Part shown: piece by piece, positions 33,326-45,684 of the stretch
Position numbering within the stretch: position 1 is the stretch's first letter
Layout of the letters: each line of letters starts with the position of its first letter
Assembly (NCBI RefSeq): GCF_030272615.1
Contig: NC_081408.1
Span: 766,603,330 to 766,667,329, forward strand
Direction: 5' to 3'
Origin: Cryptomeria japonica
Taxonomy: Eukaryota > Streptophyta > Pinopsida > Cupressales > Cupressaceae
DNA: 64,000 nucleotides
Translations under genes and position numbers: made by a program
Notes under the pieces: model-generated
Seen by the model: the letters and a program-made list of their open reading frames with translations, nothing else
Told to the model about the DNA's origin: nothing
The model's database searches: none

Positions 33326-35174
33326 CTTACGTATTTATTTTAACTTTATGACATGTACCTAGATAGATGGCATCCCAGGATATACCTTCACAGGCTCCTG
33401 ATCAGGATCCACCTGCGTAGGCTCCACATCAGGAGCCACCACAGCAGGATCCTCCACAGCAGGATCCCCCCTTGCCCGACATTGCTACTATTTTTCATTA
33501 CAGTGATTGGGAGTTGCATAGGTTGAGGGCCATATTAGATGACCCTCGTACTGATGGCGTGTACAAGAGTACATGCACGTCCATTTTTGATAATTTGCAG
33601 ACATTGAGGGACCGCTTAGCATCTCATACCTCATTCTCCCCTGAGGTTATAGAGGATATATATAGACAGTTGAGGAGTGAGGTGAGGGGTCCTTATTCTT
33701 TTGTTGATGTGGTGGGGGTGGTCTCGAAGGAGACTATCAAGGAGAGATGCTTCCCACAATATCAGGAGAAGAGTAAGGTGAGGGGATATCAGGTTACCAG
33801 ATGTATCGACCCACAGGTTGCATCACTGATTTACCCACGATTCTTAGCCCATGGTCGTTATCTTAATAACGACCAGATATCATTATACTTTGCACAACAG
33901 GTATTTGCTGAGGTTCATTGTCAGATGAAACCAAACTACCTTGATATTCCAGGATATTATGGACAGGGGAGGGGCAGGATTGCTGATAGAGATGCATATC
34001 GTAGGCGTGATAGAGCTCCGCCTAGACACAGGGATCTTGTTGGCTAGAGATTTCCTGCAGTAGTCCCAGCCATGGCACCCATAGTGGATCACGTTGTGAT
34101 TGCTTCTCAGAGAGAAGCAATTGATAGGATTGGACAGATTGCATCAGCAGCAGCCACCATATCTTCTGACATGGTGGGCAGATATATGATGAGTCGACCA
34201 CGCTCGTGATCATCCACAGATCATGCATTTTCTAGTCATGGGGGGGCTTTAGATGAGGTAGCAGCTATAGTCGGAGGTAGTAGATATGTATAGATGTCAC
34301 AGTATTTAGCCGAGGACCTACTACATGCTTATAGTTTTATTTCATCTCAACTTGGGATACCATTAGCTGATGTTAGAGAGGAGATTCTCAGAGATGGTCA
34401 GGCTACAACGGCATCGACGCATACGTCGAGGCAATCACAACATTCTCATCACTCTACACATGCTCCAGGAACTGACCCACCTACAGATCACTTTGTTGCT
34501 GCAGAGGAGGAGCTACGAGCTGATCAGGTCCATATCACAGATGAGGGCCGGTTGGATTCATTTGAGGAGGAGATACGAGTTGATCAGGTCCATATCACAG
34601 ATGAGGGTTTGGACTCATTTGAGGATCAGCTGAGAGATTTGAGCCATACTGGATTTATGGACATGCTACTACAGTGAGACACTTCATCCACGATGCCCAC
34701 TCATCTAGTTAGCCCCTTGCACTCCTCAGTGATACGTACAGCTAGAGAGAGATATGCAGGCACGAGTGATGTTGTTGATATGATCACGAGACAAGATTAG
34801 ACTGTACAACATACTCTAGGTGATACATAGGTATGTACATGTACATGTGCGTTTCAATTTTTAGAAGATATGTATACATGTTGCAAATTTGGAGGATAAA
34901 TCTATATATATAGATCATGTTTAATAAATAATCTAGAGTTCTAAATTTTAATTTGTAGATCATTTAAATTGATCGTGTACTAATCCTTAAATTGATAGTT
35001 AGCTCATGTCACTCCTTCCTTGAGCTCTGAGCATGTGCGTAGGAGAGATTCTTTAGATGCTGTTAGTGTACAGGTTAGTTATGGTTTTTGGTACATATAT
35101 GTACATGTATGTATGTACATGCACGTTACAATTTATATTTAAATTTTTATCTACTTGGATTTGATGTACATGCA

Positions 35175-38100
35175 TGTAATGCCCCGCCAGGAACCCTAAA
35201 GGATAGCAACACAATAAGGCAACTAAAAGGCGCAATAAATTTTTTTTTTTAAAGATTAAGGGAAATAATCATAACCTTGCTCAATAATTAACATAAGCGG
35301 AAGACTAACATTACATCCTAAAGGGTTACCAACGAAGATTACTTCAAAATAAAAACCACATCACAATATTAATCCAATCTTCCATTTAAATTTAGGAAAG
35401 CCAATAACGATAAAATAATTCATATTCATAAATTGATCTTCAAAAGATAGGCTTACAGAATTACAACATACATACTTCCAAGAATTCATTTATACAAATA
35501 GGAAAGATAACTGAAACAATATACATCCCAAGACTTAAATTACAATATTCCATAAAATTACATGGCTTCCATAGAACAATAAATTACAATTTTTACAAGT
35601 TGCTGATACAATGACCATACGGCCTCAAAGTACAAAATCAAGAATATAAGTGCTACAAGAAGCACAAACCAAGATGCACCGGCGAAGCCAATCCTCGCGT
35701 GAAGGTAGGAACAAGGCATCCGATGGGAAGTGGCACTACCACCCGACCATGTGATCCCAAAATGGAACCACCCCACCGTGCTAGGAGATAGCAGACGACC
35801 CTCAAGCAAGCAAGAAATGAACAACAGTACAGATGACTCCGCAGTACACAAGTGACTCGACTCACAAAACACTAGCGACCCTAGAGAGAGAGTGTCATCA
35901 CATGGCTTAACATGGTTACCCTAGGAAGGTCTCCATAGGTCCCGGCCCCCATCATGGGTTATCCTGGTAACCTCTCCCGAACCCCCGGCTCCATCTAAGC
36001 ATCATGCGGACCCTACCATCCTTTCGTGAAGACAAGGTGGTAGGTTTGCCATTCCAGGCCTTCCCAAACACCTTGAGCCTATACAAGCACTCAACCGTGT
36101 ACGGGGTGTATTATCTTAATTAAATTAATAACTACCCACCCCCTAAACAATTATTAGGTTATCACTTAATAGCTGACTTTCGAGGGGTTATCCTGCCATC
36201 CACTTTGGGTGCGGCCCCCGCCCGAAAGCCACTCTCTCTACTAGGTCACTAACTGGATAGGGCTAACTATGAGAACTCTATGGTGGACTACAACCATAAA
36301 TTATCCAGACATGACGCAGGTGTAGGACTCACAGTCACAAACCCAGAGTTAACCATAAGGGACATATCACATAAAAGCCCACTTCCTCAAGGTTTGAACA
36401 ACGACACCTGACCAAGGGCAAACATCGACAACATAATGACCATTTTAAACATGATGCGACGACATTAAAACGACTAGACTGCAATGATAAAAACACTACA
36501 AACAATCTTTCTTTGAGCAGTCAACATTTAATCAAATTAAACCAACGTATACAAGCTATTATAAAATAATTCCAAAATAACATCTATTTGACGAATACAA
36601 TCCTCATACAACTATTTTATAATACTTGGATAACAAACACCAATATTAAATTTAATCCGACTTTCCTTTATCCCAACATTACCACTAACCTCTAAATCAT
36701 TTGATTATATTTTCACGATACCAATCAATTAATCCTCATTACTAAATCAAAAGAATTACTTATTAATCTTAACATCATCATAAACTACATTTAACACGTT
36801 ATTATTATTTAATATTAAATAATAACATATTGTCATTATTGTCAAAATAACAATATATTATTACTTAATACTAACACAAAATAACGCTTATTGAATTTAT
36901 TAAAAACCATTAACATAATATTGTTATTTAATATTAAATGATAACATATTATTATTTTTATTAAAATAACAATATCTTATCACATAATATTAAATATACA
37001 ATAACACTAATCATCTTACTTACCACTAACATAATAATTAACATTTTCGTTTTTTTTTAAAACTAACAAAAAAAAAATGTTAAGAAAAAACAAAGTTCAA
37101 ACCCAACGTGGGGCCCCCCCCAAACCTCCCACGCAGCTTGCTGCTGTTCCCAGACTGGGAATGCAGCGCTTGCTGCATTCTCAGTCTGAGGAAAGCAGCA
37201 AGGCTGCTGGGAGCGCTGGGAGAGGGGAGTAGCGTGGCTGGGTTGAGCCCAGCTCCCCCGCCACCGCCCCCAATCCCCAAACACCAAAACCTGCAGTTTT
37301 TGCTATCAAATTTAAATTTTTTTTTTGTTTAATTAATAATTAAATTTCGTTTTTGGGCGAAAACGCCTGGGACAAAATTCAAGAACTAATAACAGGGATA
37401 GAGGGGAAAACCTCTGTTAAAACAAAATTAGCAATCAATTATCCCAGCCACAACATTTTAACAAACATACAACCAAAAAAATAAATTAAAAGAGTCACTG
37501 GAAATGCAAATTTTACCAGCATTAACAAATGTTCTGAGACAAAACAGGGGCATTCATATTTCATTCAAATTTGCCCAGTTTGTTCTAAAAGTTTAATTAA
37601 ATGAGAATAGACTAAATCCCCAAACCCCAATTGAAGCTATTTGTTTCAAATCAAGCATAAACAAGGAGTTTTAACTCATAACTATCATTTCTAAAACTGG
37701 AAATATTTAGGGAAAGAGATTTTATGAATGCTTGGCAAAATTTTGCCAGCATAACACTACCAAAATCCATCAAATTTCTAATTACAAACAGCATGATAAA
37801 CTAAGAAATTTCTTGCATAGCAAAGATGAAACATTAAGAATTCAGTTAAGGAAGCTTCATGGGAGAAATTAAGTTTAAATTTGATAACCAAAATAGTTGA
37901 ATTCTTCCTCCAAACCCATAACAAGCAAACACTTCAAGATTTTAAAACAACTAACAGCAAGAGGAAGGAAAGCAATGATTTTTTTTTTTTGTTGCAATAA
38001 GCAAGGATTCAACCAACCTTTGATCTCCAAGCAAGAATCCCAACTGGTTCACACCCAAATCCTCCCTTCAAGCCAATTTTCCAAAATTCCTTTCTCCTCC

Positions 38101-39164
38101 TCCAAAATAAGCATAATCCCCAAAATCTCCTCCAAAATGGCTTAGAAGAAAAATCTCTTAACCTAATTTTCTAGGTTGCCCAAAATTTCTATTAAAAAAA
38201 AATATTAAAATTCTCCATTGACTTTCTTTTCTTTTTCTATTTTTCTTTTTTTTTTAAATTTCTCAAAACAATAAATGAAAAATTCTCTTTTTTGAAAATT
38301 ACATTTTCATAAGTATCAATTTAATCCATTTTTTCTACTAAATAGGAAAGCAATGAGTTAACTAATTGAATATATTTAAAAGCAATTAACTAATCTATTC
38401 CATTTCTTTTGTTGGATCTAAACACGATTTCTTTTCCAATAAGCAACTAACAGTTAAAATTTAATAACTAATCAATTTCGCTTGATTCAAAACATAAGGC
38501 ATAATAAGGAATGAATCGCTCAAGTCAACAATAATGACAACTTAAACTTAAATAATTAACCGAACCACCAAAGCACGCAAATCGAGGAAAAGTAAAAAGA
38601 CTCGAAATTCAGACAAAGGGGATGAACGACCGACTGACGGCACTCACAATAACAGACTGAGGTGAGGACTAGGGTCAAAAGCTATCTCCTCCACTCCCAT
38701 CGGACATATAAGGTACGCTCAGACCTGTGAAGCCAGGTGGAGACGATACCCCGTACCTACCCGGTACTTGTACCTGCAATATCCTGCATCACCGAAGCAC
38801 ACATACATGCATATAGATATAGAATACACGGCACGCACACCGATGAAGGAGAATCGCGACGTTCCCTGTCTCATCGAAACGAGTGAAGGAAAATCGTCCC
38901 CTTGCATCCAATACAATAGCAAACACGCAACATATATATGACACATCAACTAGATAAAGTAAAATGTCAGTACGAGCAATAATCCACGAAACACTAGAAA
39001 TCTCCAATACTGAAATACTGAAAGTAACTCATGCATCCAATATCCAGATAAACATGATATAATATCAAATATGTCTGCAAAATGACGAGCAATCAAGTGC
39101 CAACTGAAAAGTAAACTGAAATACAAAATCAGTCTAATAAGTCCGATCAAAACGGGGTACTACA
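35175..39164. mobile_element. Solo LTR of 3,990 bp
   Basis: Starts TGTAATGCCCCG and ends CGGGGTACTACA (imperfect inverted termini TGTARTRCCCCG) between perfect 5-bp duplications ATGCA (35170-35174, 39165-39169). No internal domain, primer-binding site or second LTR is present, so it is best read as a solo LTR left by LTR-LTR recombination of a gypsy-type element. Orientation is not determined. The length is unusual; LARD-like and some gypsy families have LTRs of this size. Confidence 0.85.
37136..37203. other. Long hairpin in the solo LTR
   Basis: CAGACTG-G-GAATGCAGC and GCTGCATTC-T-CAGTCTG (37151-37188) pair perfectly save one position around a 4-nt loop. Flanking TTGCTGCTGTTCC and GGAAAGCAGCAAG extend the stem to roughly 30 bp. 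It is embedded in a GC-rich patch in otherwise AT-rich DNA. Confidence 0.75.
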
Positions 39165-39309
39165 ATGCACGTCTAGTGAGATAGATATATTATATTTAAT
39201 ATTTAAATAAATTCTACTTTTGCAAGACTGCCCCTCAGATGGTCGCTCAGTTCGTAGCCGACATGATTCCTGTTGATTTGCTCCAGACTTTATAGCTCAT
39301 TTACATTTA

Positions 39310-39960
39310 TCTTTTTATATACTTTCATATTATATATATTCATGCACGTACATGGAGTTTAGACTCTAGATTATACTTTATACCTGGTTTGTGTTTGACT
39401 CTAGATTATACTTTATACATGGAGTTTAGACTCTAGATTATACTTTATAAGTTTTATACATGTTTGATTATATTAGATTTATACATGATGTTTGATTAGA
39501 TTAGATTTATACATGTTTGATTATATTAGATTTATACATGTTTGATTAGATTGTATATTTTATGCATGTACAATGAAGTTTAGACTCTAGATTATACTTT
39601 ATACCTGATTTGTGTTTGATCAGATTATACATGTTTGATATATATTAGATTTATACATGTTTGATTAGATTATATTTAAATACATGTTTGAGTAGATTGT
39701 ATATTTTATGCATGTACAACGAAGTTTAGACTCTAGATTATACTTTATACCTGGTTTGTGTTTGATTAGATTATACATGTTTGATTAGATTTATACATGT
39801 TTGATTAGATTAGATTTAAATACATGTTTGATTAGATTGTATATTTCATGCATTTACAATGAAGTTTAGACTCTAGATTATACTTTATATCTGATTTGTG
39901 TTTGATCAGATTATACATGTTTGATTATATGAAATGTATTTCAAACAAAAGAGTATGTAT
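39310..39960. repeat. Minisatellite with AGTTTAGACTCTAGATTATA units
   Basis: AGTTTAGACTCTAGATTATA recurs near 39357, 39425, 39580, 39723 and 39863, interleaved with TACATGTTTGATTAGATT units. It is a compound, higher-order array of roughly 140-155 bp plus shorter subunits. It lies between the 3' ends of the convergent accessory and transposase genes. Confidence 0.88.
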
Positions 39961-40412
39961 GATTATACATGTTTGATTTTCAAACAAAAGAGTATGCATG
40001 AAATGAACAAACTAAACTTGATAGGTCATGTATTGAATAGTTCACACGGTATGTGAGCTTCTAGGTATGTATATTGTAGTTAAATAGTTCACAACATGTA
40101 CATGTCCTAATTCCATATTAAATATCAATTTTACAAATGTACATATTACATTCTAATTTAAATATGCATTTTTTTAATTAAATACAAATACAATTACATA
40201 CAATTAAACATGCACATTTAAACATGTAGATGTACTTGAATTAACTTTGAATACATCCTAATTTGATATAATGTATAAATAAACGTAAAAAGTATTTATC
40301 CTTTAGTTTCAAAACAAGTTAAGAGATCTAGAATTTATCTTGAGTACATTAAAATTCAATTCATGTGGGCTGAACCACATGGGTACTTTGGATTACTAAA
40401 TGTATATATAGT
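39961..40412. other. AT-rich spacer downstream of the transposase
   Basis: No reading frame. It probably carries the transposase gene 3' end. Confidence 0.5.
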
Positions 40413-43400
40413 TCATACCACATCAAGTGGTTCACTATGCTTGTCAATAACACTTAATATTTTGTCATGATCTTCATTATCTAGTTTCCATTTTTGAGAC
40501 CGCCCTTGATGTGGAATTGTTTGAAGAATTAGGCCAACAACAATGACCAAGTGACTATACTGATATACCTTGTTGTCAATTTGGTATTCAGTGAAATGAA
40601 TCTCATGTTGAACAATTTTAACTTGTTTGAAGTATGTCCCTTGCACTACAATTGATCCTGCATGTACATGTATATAAGAAACATGAGAAATTAAAAATTT
40701 CCACATAAGTGATTTGTACATGTACATATTCAAATCAGAACTCAAACATGTGGGAAATGACATTCCATCACTCATCTCAGATTTTGATAACTTCTTTCTT
40801 TCTTCTGTGCAACTCAATAAATAATAACTAACACCTTCTATATTTCCATTTTCTGCTATGACTGCAAAAATATCTCTTGCAATTTGACACAAGTTAAATA
40901 AATTCTAAGTTATATGTCGTTTTTAAGGAAATATTTACATATGTACGTCATGTATGTACTTTTTTTAATCAATCCTGAAATATGATCGTAATCACCAAAA
41001 ATCAAAGGAATGTCTTCAAAGTTTTCATCCTCATTTGAATCCTCGTATGTGTCAGAAACATCTAGTGGCACCATTTTCCATTCACTAACATATCCAAGCT
41101 CTTGGTTCTTGCAATCAACATAGTTTTTGAAAATGCATTTAGAACAAAAACATGAATAATCCCTAGTGTATAATGTCCATGGGCGATTATCTGTACTCAT
41201 GACACAATGCAAAGATCTTGTCCTCTCCACACTCTTGCATCCATGCATTGATTTTCTATCCACATCTGCAAAATGTACATGTGTACAAGAATGTACATGT
41301 AGATCAAGTTGTTAAATTAAAAAAAATTAAATAAAATACTAAAAGAGAACACGTACCAGTTATCTCCCAAAACACTCTATATGGAATGGGCCTGTATGTT
41401 TTCGATGATGATTCCCTAGGATAATTAGGTTGCTCAAAGTGTTTCTTACACCATTCAACAACATCATGTGCATCTTCTATACGTTCTCCTGTGTACTTTA
41501 TTTGATGCTTTCTTAGAGCACGTTTGATACAAGCTCCTGCACCATCATGTTCACCCTTTCCATAACCACTCTAAAAAAAACTCCAAACATGTAGTATTTT
41601 GTCATTTTGATGATATTTACATAGTGCATAAAATGGCCTCGAAGATTTGAATTATGCCGCACATCCATCAGACCAAACAAAATGTTTAACTATTGTTATG
41701 CCTCTATTTTTCAAATATTCAAAAAATTTCTTAAAGCAATGTTGTACAAAAAGTGTGTAATGCTCTTTATCATCACTAATATAGAAGTGGTACTCTTTCT
41801 TAATGACATGATTTTCAAATGTACTATCAACTCCATCCAAATTCATTTGTGCATGTTGATGACACACATGCACGAAAATAGTGATTTGCTTTGAAAAGTA
41901 ATACTCTGATTGAATCTCTTTTTGATGTGCAAAAGAATAATTCTCTGCGAAGTCAACTACAGATAGAATAGTTCCAAGTGGGAAAGTGTCTCTTAATCTT
42001 TTAAATTGTCCTGCTTGCCACTTGATAAAAAAAACCATGGCATATGTATGGTTTTATCAACTTAGGAAAATTTTCCATAAATGTTCCAATAGGTATTTCC
42101 TCTTTTACATAATCTAGCCTTGTAGATTCCTTTCCAAATTTTGTTTCAAATTTTTTGTACTTGTAACTTTTGCAATTTACCATCTTCCTCGTGTCAGTAT
42201 CTTCATCTCTCAAAGGCAATTTAGCCAAGTCCCCGTATGTTCCACAAATTCTTCTTATGCAATTTATTTGACCGGTTGCATTATCATCTGATTTATCACA
42301 TAAGATGGATGTTATGAATTGACTTATTCTTTTAGGAGGAGCATTTTCATAACCATCACTATCTTCTCTAATCTTTCGAAACACCTGATAGTACAAGTCA
42401 AATTCGATGCGATAACGACAACAAGAAGTTTCAAAAACTTTGTTTAACTTCACATAATATGGCCTTAACCGTTCAAACATGGTTTGTCCAATCTTTATAT
42501 GAGGGTTTGTTTTAGTAAACAATACATACAATTCATGTTTTGTTGTGTCTATCCAATGTTTTACATGGAGATCATAACGATCAGGACCAATCCTTTGCTT
42601 GATAACATCTCTACTATTTGATGAAGGACGAGTATTATCATTCCAAAAACTTGTAACAAAGTTCCTAACAACATCTTCAATTCTATCAGAACGAGGAGAT
42701 CTACACATAATTGCCCAATTCCTTTCTGAGGTAGTATCATCCAAAATCTTTCTCTTTTTTACATATTAAGATATTGTCTTTCTACTAAAACCAAACTCAG
42801 ATGATAGTGAAGAGATTTGTCTTTTTTGAGGCAATATTTCATTTACTAAAGATGTCAACATCTCTCTTCTTGAAATGGTCTTATCTAGTTTTCGAGATTT
42901 TTTACCAATGTTCACCAAACCTTTCTTAACATTATCAACAATAGATTTTTGTAGCTGAGAAGATTTCCTCTTTTGACTTGTTGTATCTATACCCAACAAT
43001 TTCATTGGATCTATTAAGTCTTTATGAGTAAGTACAATTGATAACAATTGAGCTTTTTCTAGTGTAGTATCAAGATTGTTGAAATGAGACATTATTTCTT
43101 TTTCACTTTTATTCATTGACCTCCTTTTAGTATGTCTAGGTTCTTCTCTGAGACGTTTCAACTCATCCACATCCATTTCAAGTAAATGATGTAAATTTTT
43201 ATAAGAAATATTTCTCTTCACCTGTTTAGCTAGATCCACAATATGCTTATCCATATCAGTGGTAGGAGGTAAGGAGCCTAACCCCTCTCCTTCAAAGGTC
43301 TCCATTGGTTCAACTTGGACAATCTCCTCCCTATGTTCATCAACTATATTGTGTTCTTCAACAGGTTCGTTTGCTCGTTCTGCACATAATTTAAGAGTTT

Positions 43401-44540
43401 GTGTAAGGTTCTTGAATTAATCAAAGATTATTCAATTAGGTTTAAGAATAGAGGTGAATTTGGCTTAAAGCTTTACATGCTAAAATTAGCCCGTTCAATT
43501 TGGTTTATTAAATTTAATTACTTTCAGGACCTTATTGTTACAATTGTAATTAAATTACCTGTTTAGGTTTAAAATTCAATTTGTTCTCAGGTTAGGATTA
43601 AAGTTCAATCTCTAATTTTGAGCACTAATTTAACGCATAAAATAAAATTTTGATAAATTAGAAATTCCAATTTTGAAAATTAAAAGTACAAATATTTTGA
43701 TGCATGCATACGATAACTTAGGTGATTTCATATTAATTTGTTATAGACCATAATGTAGGTGGACTATAATTTGTCACGTGTGTATATTTAAGACCTATTA
43801 TTGCATAATAGACCTCCTAATCTGAAATGTTTTTGCATGTACGTGAAGTTGAATATAAATAGTTCACCTAAATTATTCAACATTTTTAATAGGTTATAAA
43901 TTTATGTCACATTTAAGACCTATAATCAATGTAATAATCCTAATAGGCCTTATTATTAAAATCAATATGACCATGTATGAAAAAATATTTCACAATTAAT
44001 ATATTTAACTACCCTTAAGACAGATATATTATGTGATATTAAAGGACCTATCACGTGAAATTGCTTGTACATGTAGATTAAATATTCAATATATATAATT
44101 TAGAACCTAGAAATTATGACATAATAGGTCTTATTAATTTTATGACTTAATAGGTCTTATCTATTATAAATGGACTTAATTATATAGGAGAAAAATGCAA
44201 TTACACAACAAGCAAGTTGAGGGAATTTAAAATTTGCAAATACACATGTATTATCTCAAATTAATTATGCTTTCCAATTAAAACAAAATTATTTTTAATC
44301 CTATTATTTCCAATTAATTTAATTAAGATTTTTTAAATTAATTTTCATTAAAAATATTAGATAAAAAATATTGAGTTCTAATTAATTGATACGTAATAAA
44401 TATTAAATTAAATAGAAATAAAATTAAAAATACATACTTGCATCATGATATCTTTGTCTTCTTTGTTCTCGATATCTTTCTTCCGTTTCGGGAGAATAAT
44501 TCCTTGAAGTCTTATTTTGCCTTCTCTTCTTGTTCCCCAT
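40413..44540 (-). pseudogene. DDE-type transposase of the 15-kb transposon, five exons
   Basis: Proposed exons: 44540-44438 (ATG, donor GTATGT), 43379-41357 (acceptor TGTGCAG, donor GTACGT), 41265 to about 40965, about 40875-40735, and 40657-40413 (stop). The N-terminus is basic and coiled (RRQNKTSRNYSPETEERYRE) and then helical. The catalytic part has SVVDFAENYSFAHQKEIQ, HFVWSDGCAA and SGYGKGEHDGAGACIKRAL. The first two Asp would be catalytic and the GKGEHDGAGA segment may supply the third acidic residue (inference). Similar VDFAENY/SDGCA proteins occur as transposases in plants and animals. Breaks: TAA near 42766, a poly-T frameshift near 42033, TAA after SDGCAA (41652-41654) and a frameshift near 41573. 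Confidence 0.78.
43380..44437 (-). other. Transposase intron 1, AT-rich
   Basis: A 1,058-bp AT-rich intron bounded by GTATGT and TGTGCAG on the minus strand. No coding content. Confidence 0.6.
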
Positions 44541-45647
44541 GCTTTTACAAAAAACCTTCAAATTATTGCCCTCAAAATAATTTTCAAATGTCTTCTCTCA
44601 TCCAAAAATGCGAATTATTTTAATCATTTGTGTGATAAAAAATGAAAAAAATTATGGACATTTACACGACTCCACAAATGAAAAAAAAAAACAAAAAATG
44701 CGTCGGCCAGAGTTCGAACGAAACCCGATAGTTAAAAATGGTTGGGTTCGCTCAAACATGACCATTACAAAAATGTGCGTGCCAATATCGAGCCCATTGG
44801 TTCGAGCGAATGTGGGTTCGCTCGAACCCCTTAAGGTTCGAGCGAACCCAATTCGCTCGAACTACTGTTCATTCGAACCCTCAAATTAAAGGTTTCTCCC
44901 AAAAAATTTCAGAGTTCTGAAGAATTAATGACTTCGGAGCTCTAGTTCAAAGCACGAATGAAATAATTTTGATAACCCAAAAATATTAGATGGTAGTACT
45001 CGGAGCAAGCTTTCCAACGAGTATAACTTTGTTATATTTTGAATTTATTATGTTCTTGTTTTTTTAATTTTATGGAAAATTGGTTTTTCACCGAACATGA
45101 ACTTCTCTGTTCAATGCATTCGGAAAAATAAGAAACTAATTCAAAAAAATTCTGAAAAATATCTATGCCCTTGGTATTGATGTCTTCTTTCTAACAAAAA
45201 AAAAAGTGAATTTCGATTTATATAGAACAAGTTATGTGTTCAAACGTAAACCTATGTTTGAATTATGATTAGTCAGACTTCAAAACTTTATAAAATGAAA
45301 AATATTGAACATATCACTATAAAACCAAATGCAAGCCCTGGATATTGATGTTACAAACCAAAATTCGAAAGAATTGAGTTTTTATCATTTATAGAAAAAA
45401 AGTTATGCATTTTGGGAGGCACATCACTCTTAAAAAATGTAGTTTGTTGTAAGAAACTATTTTTCAAGGGAGATGGAAAATTTGAAAAAAAATCCTTCAA
45501 AAAACTTTGAAAAAAATGTATATAAAATCTATAAACAAAATGCTAGAAATCACTAATTTACATCATCTTCAAATTTTTAATAGTTTAAAAGTTATAGTTC
45601 TTGGAAGTTGAAGATTATTTTAAAAATGTGCATCTCAGTGTCAAAAG
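44541..45647. other. Right subterminal region of the transposon
   Basis: Holds the right palindrome cluster (44705-44882) and AT-rich sequence without genes. It is likely the promoter region of the transposase. Confidence 0.55.
44705..44882. repeat. Right subterminal palindrome cluster
   Basis: Contains GGTTCGCTCGAACC (44815-44828) and GGTTCGAGCGAACC (44835-44848) plus several half-sites. It mirrors the left cluster. Confidence 0.85.
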
Positions 45648-45684
45648 TGGCAAAAAAGTGGGAACCATTATTGTGAGTTCACCC
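45648..45684 (-). repeat. Right terminal inverted repeat of 15-kb transposon
   Basis: The reverse complement reads GGGTGAACTCACAA, three variable bases, then TGGTTCCCACTTTTTTGCCA. It matches the left end apart from one substitution, the variable triplet and two extra T. Confidence 0.9.

Larger units (their letters stand above)
33367..39295 (+). pseudogene. Accessory gene of the 15-kb transposon, three exons
   Basis: Exons 33367-34830 (donor GTATGT), 34999-35073 (acceptor TTGATAG, donor GTTAGT) and 39227-39295 (acceptor TTGCAAG, stop TAG) join in phase 0 throughout. The predicted protein has about 535 residues: an N-terminal Gln/Pro/Asp repeat (DPPQQDPP type), a central domain (WELHRLRAILDDPRTDGV, later NYLDIPGYYGQGRGR), and two near-identical repeats (VDQVHITDEG type, about 34520-34620). 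Function is unknown. A homologue lies at 62593-63717. Seven premature stops (33418, 34045, 34207, 34291, 34675, 34798, 34828) are all TAG or TGA, consistent with CAG or CGA. Intron 2 contains the solo LTR. Confidence 0.78.
30614..45684. mobile_element. 15-kb TIR DNA transposon (Sola-like), nested insertions
   Basis: Terminal inverted repeats of about 35 bp start GGGTGAAYTCACAA and continue as GGTTCCCACTTTT(TT)GCCA (30614-30649 and 45648-45684). Perfect 4-bp target-site duplications ATCA flank them (30610-30613, 45685-45688). Inside are a multi-exon DDE transposase gene (minus), a convergent accessory gene (plus), palindromic GGTTCGAGCGAACC-type subterminal motifs at both ends and large tandem repeats. 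Without the 3,990-bp solo LTR and its 5-bp duplication it is about 11.1 kb. The 4-bp duplication and transposase motifs suit the Sola superfamily, but that name is from memory and unverified. Confidence 0.9.

Noticed and set aside
37063-37332. ORFs on both strands of a GC-rich patch
   Set aside because: They are products of a long hairpin in the solo LTR and have no domain.
35175-39164. Complete retrotransposon rather than solo LTR
   Set aside because: No internal direct repeat of the ends, no primer-binding site and no gag or pol motif between the termini.
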